From the NCBI GenBank assembly GCA_945871455.1, contig CAMBXJ010000108.1:1-10195 (forward strand): DNA of 10,195 bases. Direction: 5' to 3'. The position numbers and the translations under genes were made by a program. Positions 1 through 4,878 of this stretch are shown here, piece by piece. The number at the start of each line of letters is the position of its first letter. Position 1 is the first letter of the stretch. A model generated the notes under the pieces. It was not told the origin of the DNA. It was given only the letters and a program-made list of their open reading frames with translations, and searched no databases. Source of the stretch: Asaia bogorensis. Its GTDB lineage: Bacteria; Pseudomonadota; Alphaproteobacteria; Acetobacterales; Acetobacteraceae.

Positions 1-123
1 TTGCCGCTGGGGTTGCAGGTGATCGGGAAAGTGTTCGACGAGGAGACGGTGTTCGCGGTTGCGGCGGAGGTCGAACGGGCGGCCGGGTTTACCGCGCTGC
101 CGCGTATTCGGGCGGGAGGTTGA
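1..123 (+). CDS. gatA: Asp/Glu-tRNA amidotransferase subunit A, 3' end only
   Basis: The window opens inside a reading frame that runs 40 codons to a TGA at 121-123. The peptide begins [20 protein letters not shown] and continues with a helix rich in Ala and Glu. This is the usual C-terminus of amidase-signature GatA proteins, where a P-L-G-x-Q-x-I-G segment is followed by a last helix. GatA releases ammonia from glutamine for transamidation of mischarged Glu-tRNA(Gln) or Asp-tRNA(Asn). Its stop is 4 nt before the gatB start, and the gatB ribosome binding site lies in its last codons, so the two are co-transcribed. The catalytic Ser-cisSer-Lys part lies outside the window. Identity comes from the C-terminal pattern together with the gatB neighbour. 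Confidence 0.85.
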   Translation: MPLGLQVIGKVFDEETVFAVAAEVERAAGFTALPRIRAGG

Positions 124-127
124 GGCA

Positions 128-1579
128 ATGGCATACGCGATCGAAGGCAGCACGGGCACCTGGGAGGTTGTGGTCGGCCTCGAAGTCCATGCCCAGGTGA
201 TCAGCAACGCCAAGCTGTTCAGCGGATCGGCCACCGCGTTCGGGGCAGAGCCGAACACCCAGGTCAGCTTCGTCGATGCGGCGTTTCCCGGCATGCTGCC
301 GGTGATCAACCGCGAATGCGTGCGACAGGCGGTGCGGACCGGCCTCGGGCTGAACGCGCATATCAACGTGGTCAGTCATTTCGACCGCAAGAACTATTTT
401 TACGCCGACCTGCCGTCCGGCTACCAGATCAGCCAGTACGAACACCCCGTCGTCGGCGCCGGCGTGGTGGAGGTGCAGTTGTCCGACGGCTCCACCAGGC
501 AGATCGGCGTCACCCGGCTGCATCTGGAACAGGATGCCGGCAAGTCGTTGCATGACCAGCATCCGACCAAGTCCTTCATCGACCTGAACCGCGCCGGTGT
601 GGCGCTGATGGAGATCGTGTCGGAGCCGGATATCCGCTCGCCGGAGGAAGCCGGGGCGTATGTGCGCAAATTGCGCTCGATCCTGCGTTATCTGGGGACG
701 TGCGACGGCAACATGGAAGAAGGGTCCATGCGCGCGGACGTGAACGTATCAGTGCGCAAGCATGGGGAACCGTATCGGACCCGGTGCGAGATCAAGAACG
801 TCAACTCGGTTCGATTCGTGATGCAGGCGGTGGAGGCGGAAGCGCAACGCCAGATCGAGGTATGGGAGTCGGGCGGCACGGTGCGGCAGGAAACGCGGCT
901 GTTCGACAGTGCGCGCGGGATCACCCGGCCGATGCGGTCCAAGGAGGACGCGCATGATTACCGTTATTTCCCCGATCCCGATCTGTTGCCGCTGGTGCTG
1001 GATGAGGCCTGGATCGAGGAACTGCGGCTGGGCCTGCCGGAACTGCCGGACGCGAAGCAGGCGCGGTTCATGCGGGAGTATGGGCTGACCGCCTATGACG
1101 CGGGCGTACTGATCGCGGAGAAGGAAACCGCCGCGTTCTACGAAACCGTGGCCAAGGGACGCGATGCCAAGCTCGCGGCAAACTGGGTGACCGGCGATTT
1201 CTTCGCGGCACTGAACCGCACGGGCGGCTCGATCGAGAACCCACCGGTGAGCGCGGAGAACCTGGGCAAGCTGCTGGACCTGATGGCGGACAACACCATC
1301 AACGGCCGCATCGCCAAGGACGTGTTCGAGGCGATGGTGGCAACCGGCAAGGACCCGGCAAGTATCGTTGACGAGAAGGGCCTGCGCCAGGTCACGGATA
1401 CCAGCGCGATCGATGAAGTGGTGGCGAAAATCGTGGCCGCGAACCCGGACAAGGTCGCCGAATTCAAATCCGGAAAGGATAAGCTGTTCGGCTTCTTCGT
1501 CGGCCAGACGATGAAGGCGATGGCCGGCAAGGGCAATCCGGCGCTGATCAATGAGGCGTTAAAGAAGGCCCTGTCGTAA
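128..1579 (+). CDS. gatB: Asp-tRNA(Asn)/Glu-tRNA(Gln) amidotransferase subunit B
   Basis: This is a complete 483-residue GatB, close to the usual family length. GatB phosphorylates the mischarged Glu or Asp on tRNA and uses ammonia channelled from GatA to make Gln-tRNA(Gln) or Asn-tRNA(Asn) in the cytoplasm. Family motifs appear in order: [12 protein letters not shown] near residue 12, [18 protein letters not shown] near 88, [10 protein letters not shown] near 131, [17 protein letters not shown] near 152, [23 protein letters not shown] and [11 protein letters not shown]. The C-terminal YqeY-like tRNA-binding domain ends in [16 protein letters not shown]. The ATG at 128 is chosen because GGGAGG at 114-119 sits 8 nt upstream and the protein then begins as the family does. 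A longer frame from a TTG at 59 would overlap gatA by 65 nt and adds an unrelated Arg-rich extension. No gatC is in the window. Confidence 0.97.
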   Translation: MAYAIEGSTGTWEVVVGLEVHAQVISNAKLFSGSATAFGAEPNTQVSFVDAAFPGMLPVINRECVRQAVRTGLGLNAHINVVSHFDRKNYFYADLPSGYQISQYEHPVVGAGVVEVQLSDGSTRQIGVTRLHLEQDAGKSLHDQHPTKSFIDLNRAGVALMEIVSEPDIRSPEEAGAYVRKLRSILRYLGTCDGNMEEGSMRADVNVSVRKHGEPYRTRCEIKNVNSVRFVMQAVEAEAQRQIEVWESGGTVRQETRLFDSARGITRPMRSKEDAHDYRYFPDPDLLPLVLDEAWIEELRLGLPELPDAKQARFMREYGLTAYDAGVLIAEKETAAFYETVAKGRDAKLAANWVTGDFFAALNRTGGSIENPPVSAENLGKLLDLMADNTINGRIAKDVFEAMVATGKDPASIVDEKGLRQVTDTSAIDEVVAKIVAANPDKVAEFKSGKDKLFGFFVGQTMKAMAGKGNPALINEALKKALS

Positions 1580-1604
1580 CCAACGCCGGGAATGGGCCAA
1601 CCCA

Positions 1605-1641
1605 AGGAGTAGGCCAGCCCCGAAGGACTGGCCCGTCTCCT
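1605..1641 (-). terminator. UUCG-loop hairpin, probable minus-strand terminator
   Basis: GGCCAG (1612-1617) pairs with CTGGCC (1628-1633), and AGGAG (1605-1609) pairs with CTCCT (1637-1641) across a small internal loop. Read on the minus strand, the tip is CC-TTCG-GG, the very stable C(UUCG)G tetraloop, and the one imperfect position becomes a U-G wobble. On the plus strand the same position is a C-A mismatch and the loop is CGAA. The structure therefore fits a minus-strand transcript better and overlaps the stop codon of the 28-codon ORF. It may also serve gatB, whose stop is 25 nt away. There is no long T run on either side, so the terminator role is inferred. Confidence 0.55.
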
Positions 1642-1726
1642 ACCTCCGGATGATCAGGATGATCTTGACTTTGATCGTCAGGATCACCAGTATCCGGCGT
1701 AGAGGACAACGATGAGTTTCGGTCAT
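1640..1726 (-). CDS. small hydrophobic cationic peptide, 28 aa, unrecognised
   Basis: The ATG is at 1726-1724 and the TAG at 1642-1640. AAGGAGG (1738-1732) lies 5 nt upstream of the ATG, one of the best Shine-Dalgarno matches in the window. The peptide has a short polar start (MTETHRCP) and then LRRILVILTIKVKIILIIRR, a hydrophobic stretch with Arg/Lys at both ends and two Lys in the middle. That could be a short membrane-associated or amphipathic segment. It lies between a promoter-like pair (1794-1822) and a UUCG hairpin, so promoter, leader, ORF and terminator fit in about 220 bp. Small hydrophobic peptides of this size include type I toxins and membrane stress peptides, but I recognise no family. 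The coding part also holds a CCGGAT (1646-1651) / ATCCGG (1692-1697) dyad, so a structured non-coding RNA remains possible. Confidence 0.5.
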   Translation of the reverse strand: MTETHRCPLRRILVILTIKVKIILIIRR

Positions 1727-1744
1727 CGATACCTCCTTGGTTGA

Positions 1745-1770
1745 CGGCGGCTGGCCAATTCCAGCCGCCG
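1745..1770. terminator. perfect 10-bp stem-loop between the gatB 3' region and the small ORF
   Basis: CGGCGGCTGG (1745-1754) and CCAGCCGCCG (1761-1770) form a perfect 10-bp stem around the 6-nt loop CCAATT. On the plus strand it is followed by TTTCCGTTTC, a weak T-rich tail, so it could end transcripts running out of gatB. On the minus strand it would lie in the leader of the 28-codon ORF, about 6 nt upstream of its AAGGAGG. It leaves that site single-stranded but could affect mRNA stability or ribosome loading. The two roles are not exclusive. The pairing is seen directly and the function is inferred. Confidence 0.5.
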
Positions 1771-1793
1771 TTTCCGTTTCAGCATGGACCGCA

Positions 1794-1822
1794 TTTATAA
1801 ATCGCTAATTTGGCCCTTCCAA
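1794..1822 (-). promoter_or_regulatory. sigma70-like promoter for the 28-aa ORF
   Basis: On the minus strand TTGGAA (1822-1817, 4 of 6 to TTGACA) is followed after exactly 17 nt by TATAAA (1799-1794, 5 of 6 to TATAAT). The predicted start is near 1787, giving a leader of about 60 nt that contains the 1745-1770 hairpin and the AAGGAGG site. The spacing is ideal and an AT-rich -10 stands out in this GC-rich sequence. No other minus-strand gene lies between this and gatB. Confidence 0.5.
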
Positions 1823-2136
1823 CAGCTCCACGCTCCGCCTGCCGCGCTCTGACGCGCTCGTGGCCGGCCCGACCGGTTGCCCGTCAGCCCGCAACAGCGG
1901 AATGGCGCCTCTCGAACGACATACGCCTGCGGACAGCGCGCTGGCCGAAGCCGACCGGCGCCATCCATCAGATCGTGCCAGGGCAGAGCACCCGTAAGCC
2001 GCCCCTCGGCCGAAGCCGACCGGGTCAATGGCGGAACCCAGCAAGCGCCACTCGATCCGACGCCGGAATCGCCAAGCGTCCGTCACCCAACCCGACGCCG
2101 CAAGCGCGATGTCGGGCAGGGCGATCAGGGGCCGGA
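1823..2136. other. gap without a recognisable gene; one 16-bp direct repeat
   Basis: Open frames cross this gap on both strands, but their translations are low-complexity Arg/Pro/Ala/Ser with no motif and no supporting ribosome binding site. I read them as chance frames in GC-rich DNA. The one structure seen is a perfect direct repeat GGCCGAAGCCGACCGG at 1943-1958 and 2008-2023, 65 bp apart. The minus-strand NIPSNAP gene ends at 2137, so the gap holds its 3' untranslated region. I found no convincing terminator hairpin for it. Confidence 0.4.
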
Positions 2137-2472
2137 TCAGCCCTTCGGCTTAACCGCTGGGGTGAAAAACGGCGCCGGAGCCATCAGGTTGTTGCGCTGT
2201 GCCAGCAGATACCCCGCTTCGGCGTTGCGCTTCATGAACTCCTGCCATTCCGGATCGGCCTGCATGGCGGCGCGCTTGGCGGCACGATCGGCCGCATCTT
2301 TGTAGATCCAGGCATGGATATAGGTGTTGATCTCACCCGATTCAGTGATCAGGTAGATCAACGGCTCACCCAGATGGCGCTTCTGCGCGGCCATCCCGTA
2401 TTTCTCATACAGCGCCATTTGCGCGCCCATGGAACCTGGACGCACGGTGTAGGTGCGGTGGTCGATCAGCAT
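2137..2472 (-). CDS. NIPSNAP family protein
   Basis: This is a 111-residue protein starting MLIDHRTYTVRPGSMGAQMA. The opening I-x-x-x-R-x-Y-x-x-x-P-G-x pattern and the later W-I-Y-x-D-x-A-D-R-A-A-x-R-A and D-P-E-W-Q-E-F motifs are typical of bacterial NIPSNAP proteins, which form dimeric alpha/beta ferredoxin-like barrels. Their biochemical role in bacteria is generally unknown. The ATG at 2472-2470 is chosen because the family homology begins there and GGGAG lies about 10 nt upstream. The frame stays open far upstream to 2862, but that extension overlaps the msrC-like gene and is not family-like. It lies 44 nt downstream of that gene on the same strand, suggesting co-transcription. No signal peptide or membrane segment is visible. 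Confidence 0.88.
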   Translation of the reverse strand: MLIDHRTYTVRPGSMGAQMALYEKYGMAAQKRHLGEPLIYLITESGEINTYIHAWIYKDAADRAAKRAAMQADPEWQEFMKRNAEAGYLLAQRNNLMAPAPFFTPAVKPKG

Positions 2473-2516
2473 AACAGTTCCACTCCCGTGAACGGAGCCG
2501 CGATGGTGCGGCCCGA

Positions 2517-3038
2517 TCAGGTAAGCACGAATGGCGCGATATGCCGAACGATGATCGCGGCCAGCGCCTCGCAGCCGGCCTGATCCTGGGCATCGAACCG
2601 GGCGACGATCGGACTGTCCAGGTCCAAAACCCCCAACAGCCGGTTCCCGTCCAGCAGCGGCACGACCAGTTCGGACCGGGACGCGGTATCGCAGGCGATA
2701 TGACCGGGAAACGCCTCCACATCCGGCACCAGGATGGACCGCCGTTCGGCGGCGGCCGTGCCGCACACGCCGCGGGGAAGCGGAATCCGCACGCAGGCTG
2801 GCCGGCCCTGGAACGGGCCAAGCACAAGTTCGTGATTGCGCAGGAAATAAAACCCGGCCCAATTCAGGGAGGGCAGGCTGTGATAGATCGCGGCCGCGGC
2901 GTTGGCGGCATTCGCGGTAGGGTCGACCTCCCCGCTCAGCAGCCCGTCGAGTTCCAACGCAAGATCGCCATACAAGCCCTGCTTACTCATCACATCAGTC
3001 TGGCTCGTCCATGGCGTCGGACGCTCGGCATCGTGCAT
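2517..3038 (-). CDS. msrC: free methionine-(R)-sulfoxide reductase, GAF domain
   Basis: This 173-residue single GAF-domain protein matches the fRMsr (YebR/MsrC) family, which reduces free L-methionine-(R)-sulfoxide with thioredoxin-type reductants in the cytoplasm. Visible motifs are NWAGFY (59-64), LVLGPFQG (71-78), AC with Cys82, GVCG with Cys92, VPDVEAFPGHIACD (104-117) with Cys116, and SRSELVVP (120-127). The spacing of the three cysteines, 10 and then 24 residues, matches Cys84, Cys94 and Cys118 known in the E. coli enzyme, so the catalytic set looks intact. The ATG at 3038 has GGAGG (3049-3045) 6 nt upstream. A second Met at residue 17 lacks such a site. The gene lies between a marR-type regulator 53 nt upstream and the NIPSNAP gene 44 nt downstream, all on the minus strand. 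Confidence 0.94.
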   Translation of the reverse strand: MHDAERPTPWTSQTDVMSKQGLYGDLALELDGLLSGEVDPTANAANAAAAIYHSLPSLNWAGFYFLRNHELVLGPFQGRPACVRIPLPRGVCGTAAAERRSILVPDVEAFPGHIACDTASRSELVVPLLDGNRLLGVLDLDSPIVARFDAQDQAGCEALAAIIVRHIAPFVLT

Positions 3039-3091
3039 AGGGGACCTCCGCCCCCTGGATAGTCAAACTTCGCGGTGGCGGCAACGCCGGC

Positions 3092-3502
3092 TCAGGTTTT
3101 CGCGCGCGCGCCGCGTCCGGTCTTGGGTGGCGAACCTTTGGGGGCCATGCCGGTCGCCGGCGGTTCCGCCGCGGCCTTGCGCATGATCGTCCGAAGATCC
3201 CGCATATAGATCGTGCCCTTCGGGGTCCGCTGGATCAGGACGCTGCGCCGGTCCAGCGGATCGATCTTGCGTCGTACCAGATCGAAATCCGCCAGACGGT
3301 CGAGCGCGCGCGTGATCGCCGGCTTCGATACCTCCAACTGCGCGGCGAGACCGCGGACGGTCTGAGCCTCGGGTTCGAGGTAGCAGGTAAGGATCACGCC
3401 GAGTTGACGGGAAGACAGGTCGGGCCCTTCGCGACGGACCAGTTCGACAATCGCGGATCGTAGGATGTCAGCCAGTTCGTTGCCTGCGTCTTGCGTGGTC
3501 AT
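3092..3502 (-). CDS. MarR-family winged-helix transcriptional regulator
   Basis: This is a 136-residue protein with a MarR-type winged helix. TVRGLAAQLEVSKPAITRAL (48-67) is the helix-turn-helix, continuing DRLADFDLVRR. The wing RKIDPLDRRSVLIQRTPKG (78-96) carries the conserved Asp-x-Arg and ends in the T-P-K-G turn. The N-terminal helix ADILRSAIVELVRR would help dimerise. The C-terminal 25 residues are a basic, Pro/Gly/Ala-rich tail (AAAEPPATGMAPKGSPPKTG onward), possibly disordered. The ATG at 3502-3500 is preferred, with GAAGG about 9 nt upstream. A TTG at 3520 would add six residues. MarR proteins usually bind palindromes near their own promoter and respond to small ligands or oxidants. 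One cysteine (Cys40) is present, but redox sensing is only a guess. It probably leads the transcript that includes the fRMsr gene. Confidence 0.88.
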   Translation of the reverse strand: MTTQDAGNELADILRSAIVELVRREGPDLSSRQLGVILTCYLEPEAQTVRGLAAQLEVSKPAITRALDRLADFDLVRRKIDPLDRRSVLIQRTPKGTIYMRDLRTIMRKAAAEPPATGMAPKGSPPKTGRGARAKT

Positions 3503-3601
3503 TTGTGCCTGCCTTCTCAAATTGTTACCTCGACGGCGTTAGGTCCGTTGGAGTCGACGGCCAGACGGCCGATACGGTCAGGTCTCTCGATCGGTTGCGA
3601 T

Positions 3602-3632
3602 AACATACTTATACCGTCGCCCAGGTTGTCAA
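3602..3632 (-). promoter_or_regulatory. candidate promoter of the marR-msrC-NIPSNAP unit
   Basis: On the minus strand a perfect TTGACA (3632-3627) is followed after 19 nt by TATGTT (3607-3602, 4 of 6). A TATAAG lies inside the spacer but only 13 nt from the -35. The region is markedly AT-richer than its surroundings, including an A/T run near 3640-3653. Predicted transcription starts near 3595, about 90 nt before the marR ATG. The 19-nt spacing is suboptimal, and such promoters are often activator-dependent or weak. A GAGTC (GANTC) site lies at 3551-3555 in the leader. Confidence 0.4.
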
Positions 3633-3927
3633 ATCATTACAAAATTTTTTCCGAAATAACCGCTGCGACGACAAAAGACACAATCCATTCGGATTTTGGC
3701 ACGAAACGCGGAAGATGCCACGCGCCATCGCGCTGTACCAATCGAACGCACGCCATTCAGGTCAGTGACTTCAAAGGCGGACATGACGTGCGCGAACCAC
3801 ACGATCAGGTCCGATCGCCGGATATCGGCGCAGTCCGATTAGGTGCGGCCTCTGATCGATCACCCGACATCAATATTCTGGCATCGATCTCGTGACCGTG
3901 CCCGCAATTGGTTCGGAGCCGACTTGT
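3633..3927. other. intergenic region without a recognisable gene
   Basis: This stretch separates divergent transcripts. It begins AT-rich (3633-3680) and becomes GC-richer. Frames that cross it on either strand have no ribosome binding site or family-like translation. Several GATC/CGATC-containing words (for example around 3857-3862 and 3884-3889) are present but form no clear dyad. I saw no gene here. Confidence 0.4.
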
Positions 3928-3941
3928 TTGATCTGCGTCAA
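3928..3941 (+). promoter_or_regulatory. FNR/FixK/Anr-type operator
   Basis: TTGATCTGCGTCAA matches the CRP/FNR-superfamily oxygen-responsive box TTGAT-N4-ATCAA at 9 of 10 fixed positions (G for A at 3937). Its centre is about 80 nt upstream of the ATG of the 49-codon ORF at 4015. A class II start would fall near 3976, but the -10 there (GACAGT at 3964-3969) is poor. The nearest gene on the other strand, marR, starts more than 420 nt away, so the small ORF is the likelier target. This suggests low-oxygen induction, which is inference from the motif. Confidence 0.6.
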
Positions 3942-4014
3942 AGCAAGTCGATCAGCCATGGGCGACAGTGGTCTGGACAGCGGGGAAAGGTCCGCTTGGC
4001 GCAGGAGATAACCA

Positions 4015-4164
4015 ATGACAACCACACTCATGAACGCCGAAATCCACCCAACCGTCGAGGTGACCGAGCGTACCGACGGCCACTTTATACCGTTCATGGT
4101 CGGGCTTATCATTGCCGTCGCCTCGGCCCTGGCCTTTATTGCCCTGACCGGGGCCCCACATTAA
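4015..4164 (+). CDS. small single-pass membrane protein, 49 aa, unrecognised
   Basis: The frame runs from ATG at 4015 to TAA at 4162-4164 and has AGGAGA (4003-4008) 6 nt upstream. Residues 1-23 are polar (MTTTLMNAEIHPTVEVTERT, then DGH). Residues 24-45 form one strongly hydrophobic helix (FIPFMVGLIIAVASALAFIA, then LT), followed by a short GAPH tail. The acidic N-terminus and almost uncharged C-terminus do not give a clear topology. A second ATG at 4030 (residue 6) lacks an equally good site. An FNR/FixK-type box lies upstream and a long hairpin downstream, so it looks like a one-gene unit that may be induced at low oxygen. Small single-helix proteins often attach to respiratory oxidases or transporters, but I recognise no family and assign no function. 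Confidence 0.68.
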   Translation: MTTTLMNAEIHPTVEVTERTDGHFIPFMVGLIIAVASALAFIALTGAPH

Positions 4165-4236
4165 GGCAAAGCGCAACGATAAACGCCCCATTTGACGCGC
4201 GAACGGCCGACACTGTCATCGTCCGCGCAGGCAGGC

Positions 4237-4278
4237 CATTCATGGCCTTGCGGAGATCAACACCGCAAGCCGTGAATG
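4237..4278. terminator. 16-bp hairpin downstream of the 49-aa gene
   Basis: CATTCATGGC-C-TTGCGG (4237-4253) pairs with CCGCAAG-CCGTGAATG (4263-4278): 16 pairs including one T-G wobble, one bulged C at 4247 and a 9-nt loop AGATCAACA. The wobble (T4243-G4272) favours the plus-strand RNA, because on the minus strand it becomes an A-C mismatch. It starts 72 nt after the stop of the small membrane-protein gene. No T run follows, so it may be a 3'-end stabiliser, a factor-assisted terminator or part of a small RNA. Confidence 0.5.
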
Positions 4279-4279
4279 C

Positions 4280-4853
4280 TGGGTCCCGCACCCGCCGTCA
4301 CGTGGAGAAAATCGTGCTCCCCCTGAAATGGAGCGCTGGTTTTACACCAACCGCCCCAACCACTGACCTGTGGGTGGCCGCTGTCGCCATGGGTATCTGG
4401 TTCGGTCGATTGGTACTGAACGTCGTCCAGACGGACCGTCCTGGCCGAGGACGCGAACATCCGCCCGCACAACCTGATGGCGTATCATTCGGCTCGGCAT
4501 CGCGTCGCCTGATGCGTCGGATCCCGCTAAAGCCGCCGTCCGACCTCGTCTGGGTAGGATGTTGCCATGGTCGCCTCGGCGGCAAACATCATCCGGCGGC
4601 GGTGAGCGATGGACAATCGTCCCACCCGTGACAGGGCCTTTGAGAACTGAATGACGGCCGTCCCTCAAGGGCGGCCGTCTGGCCCTGTACCCGCCAGGAC
4701 GGCCTTGCTTCCCCCGGCGTCAAACGTGGAACTTTGGCCCACCAGGCCACGGCCATCGGGACCAGTGACGCGCGCGCCCGTCGCCGGGGCGCCATTGTGC
4801 TGTGACGGCCGAGCGATATTCCTGACTGGCAAATCCCGCTGGCCAATTCCCCT
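4280..4853. other. 574-bp region with no convincing gene
   Basis: Open frames exist on both strands. The best plus-strand candidate begins GTG at 4314 behind GGAGA and ends at 4631. Its third-codon positions are much less GC-rich than in the real genes here, and its translation has no recognisable domain beyond a short hydrophobic patch. A fragment VLAEDANIRPHNLMAYHSAR in another plus frame (about 4440-4500) looks protein-like but stops soon after and has no start, so a decayed gene is possible. The main structure is the nested inverted repeat at 4633-4688. CGGCCGAG (4806-4813) and CTCGGCCG (4852-4859) form another widely spaced dyad. Confidence 0.35.
4633..4688. repeat. nested inverted repeat, two-tier stem-loop
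   Basis: The outer arms CAGGGCC (4633-4639) and GGCCCTG (4682-4688) are perfectly complementary. Inside, GACGGCCG (4654-4661) pairs with CGGCCGTC (4673-4680), and CCC (4663-4665) pairs with GGG (4670-4672) around a TCAA loop with one bulged T. Between the outer and inner left arms lie 14 unpaired nt, and only one nt separates the right arms. Such an asymmetric nested fold suggests a structured RNA or an extended 3' region of kup, which ends about 190 nt away on the minus strand. Pairing was identified by eye. Confidence 0.5.
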
Positions 4854-4874
4854 CGGCCGATTCCCATCGGTCCG
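4854..4874 (-). terminator. kup 3' hairpin
   Basis: CGGCCGAT (4854-4861) and ATCGG-T-CCG (4866-4874) make an 8-bp stem with a 4-nt loop and one bulged base, beginning 4 nt after the kup stop codon on the minus strand. No U-rich tail follows (AGGGGAATT), so it is at best an atypical or factor-assisted terminator. Confidence 0.4.
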
Positions 4875-4878
4875 CCGA

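Noticed and set aside
1650..1713. A short plus-strand ORF (MIRMILTLIVRI...) opposite the 28-aa ORF
   Set aside because: It has no Shine-Dalgarno sequence, and the promoter and UUCG hairpin favour the minus strand.
1810..2583. A 257-codon plus-strand open frame
   Set aside because: Its second half lies antisense to the NIPSNAP gene and enters the fRMsr gene. Its first half is Arg/Pro-rich without a motif or ribosome binding site.
3843..4631. A 262-codon plus-strand open frame, including a GTG behind GGAGA at 4314
   Set aside because: It runs through the 49-codon gene in another frame, its third codon positions are not GC-biased like the real genes, and the translation has no recognisable domain.
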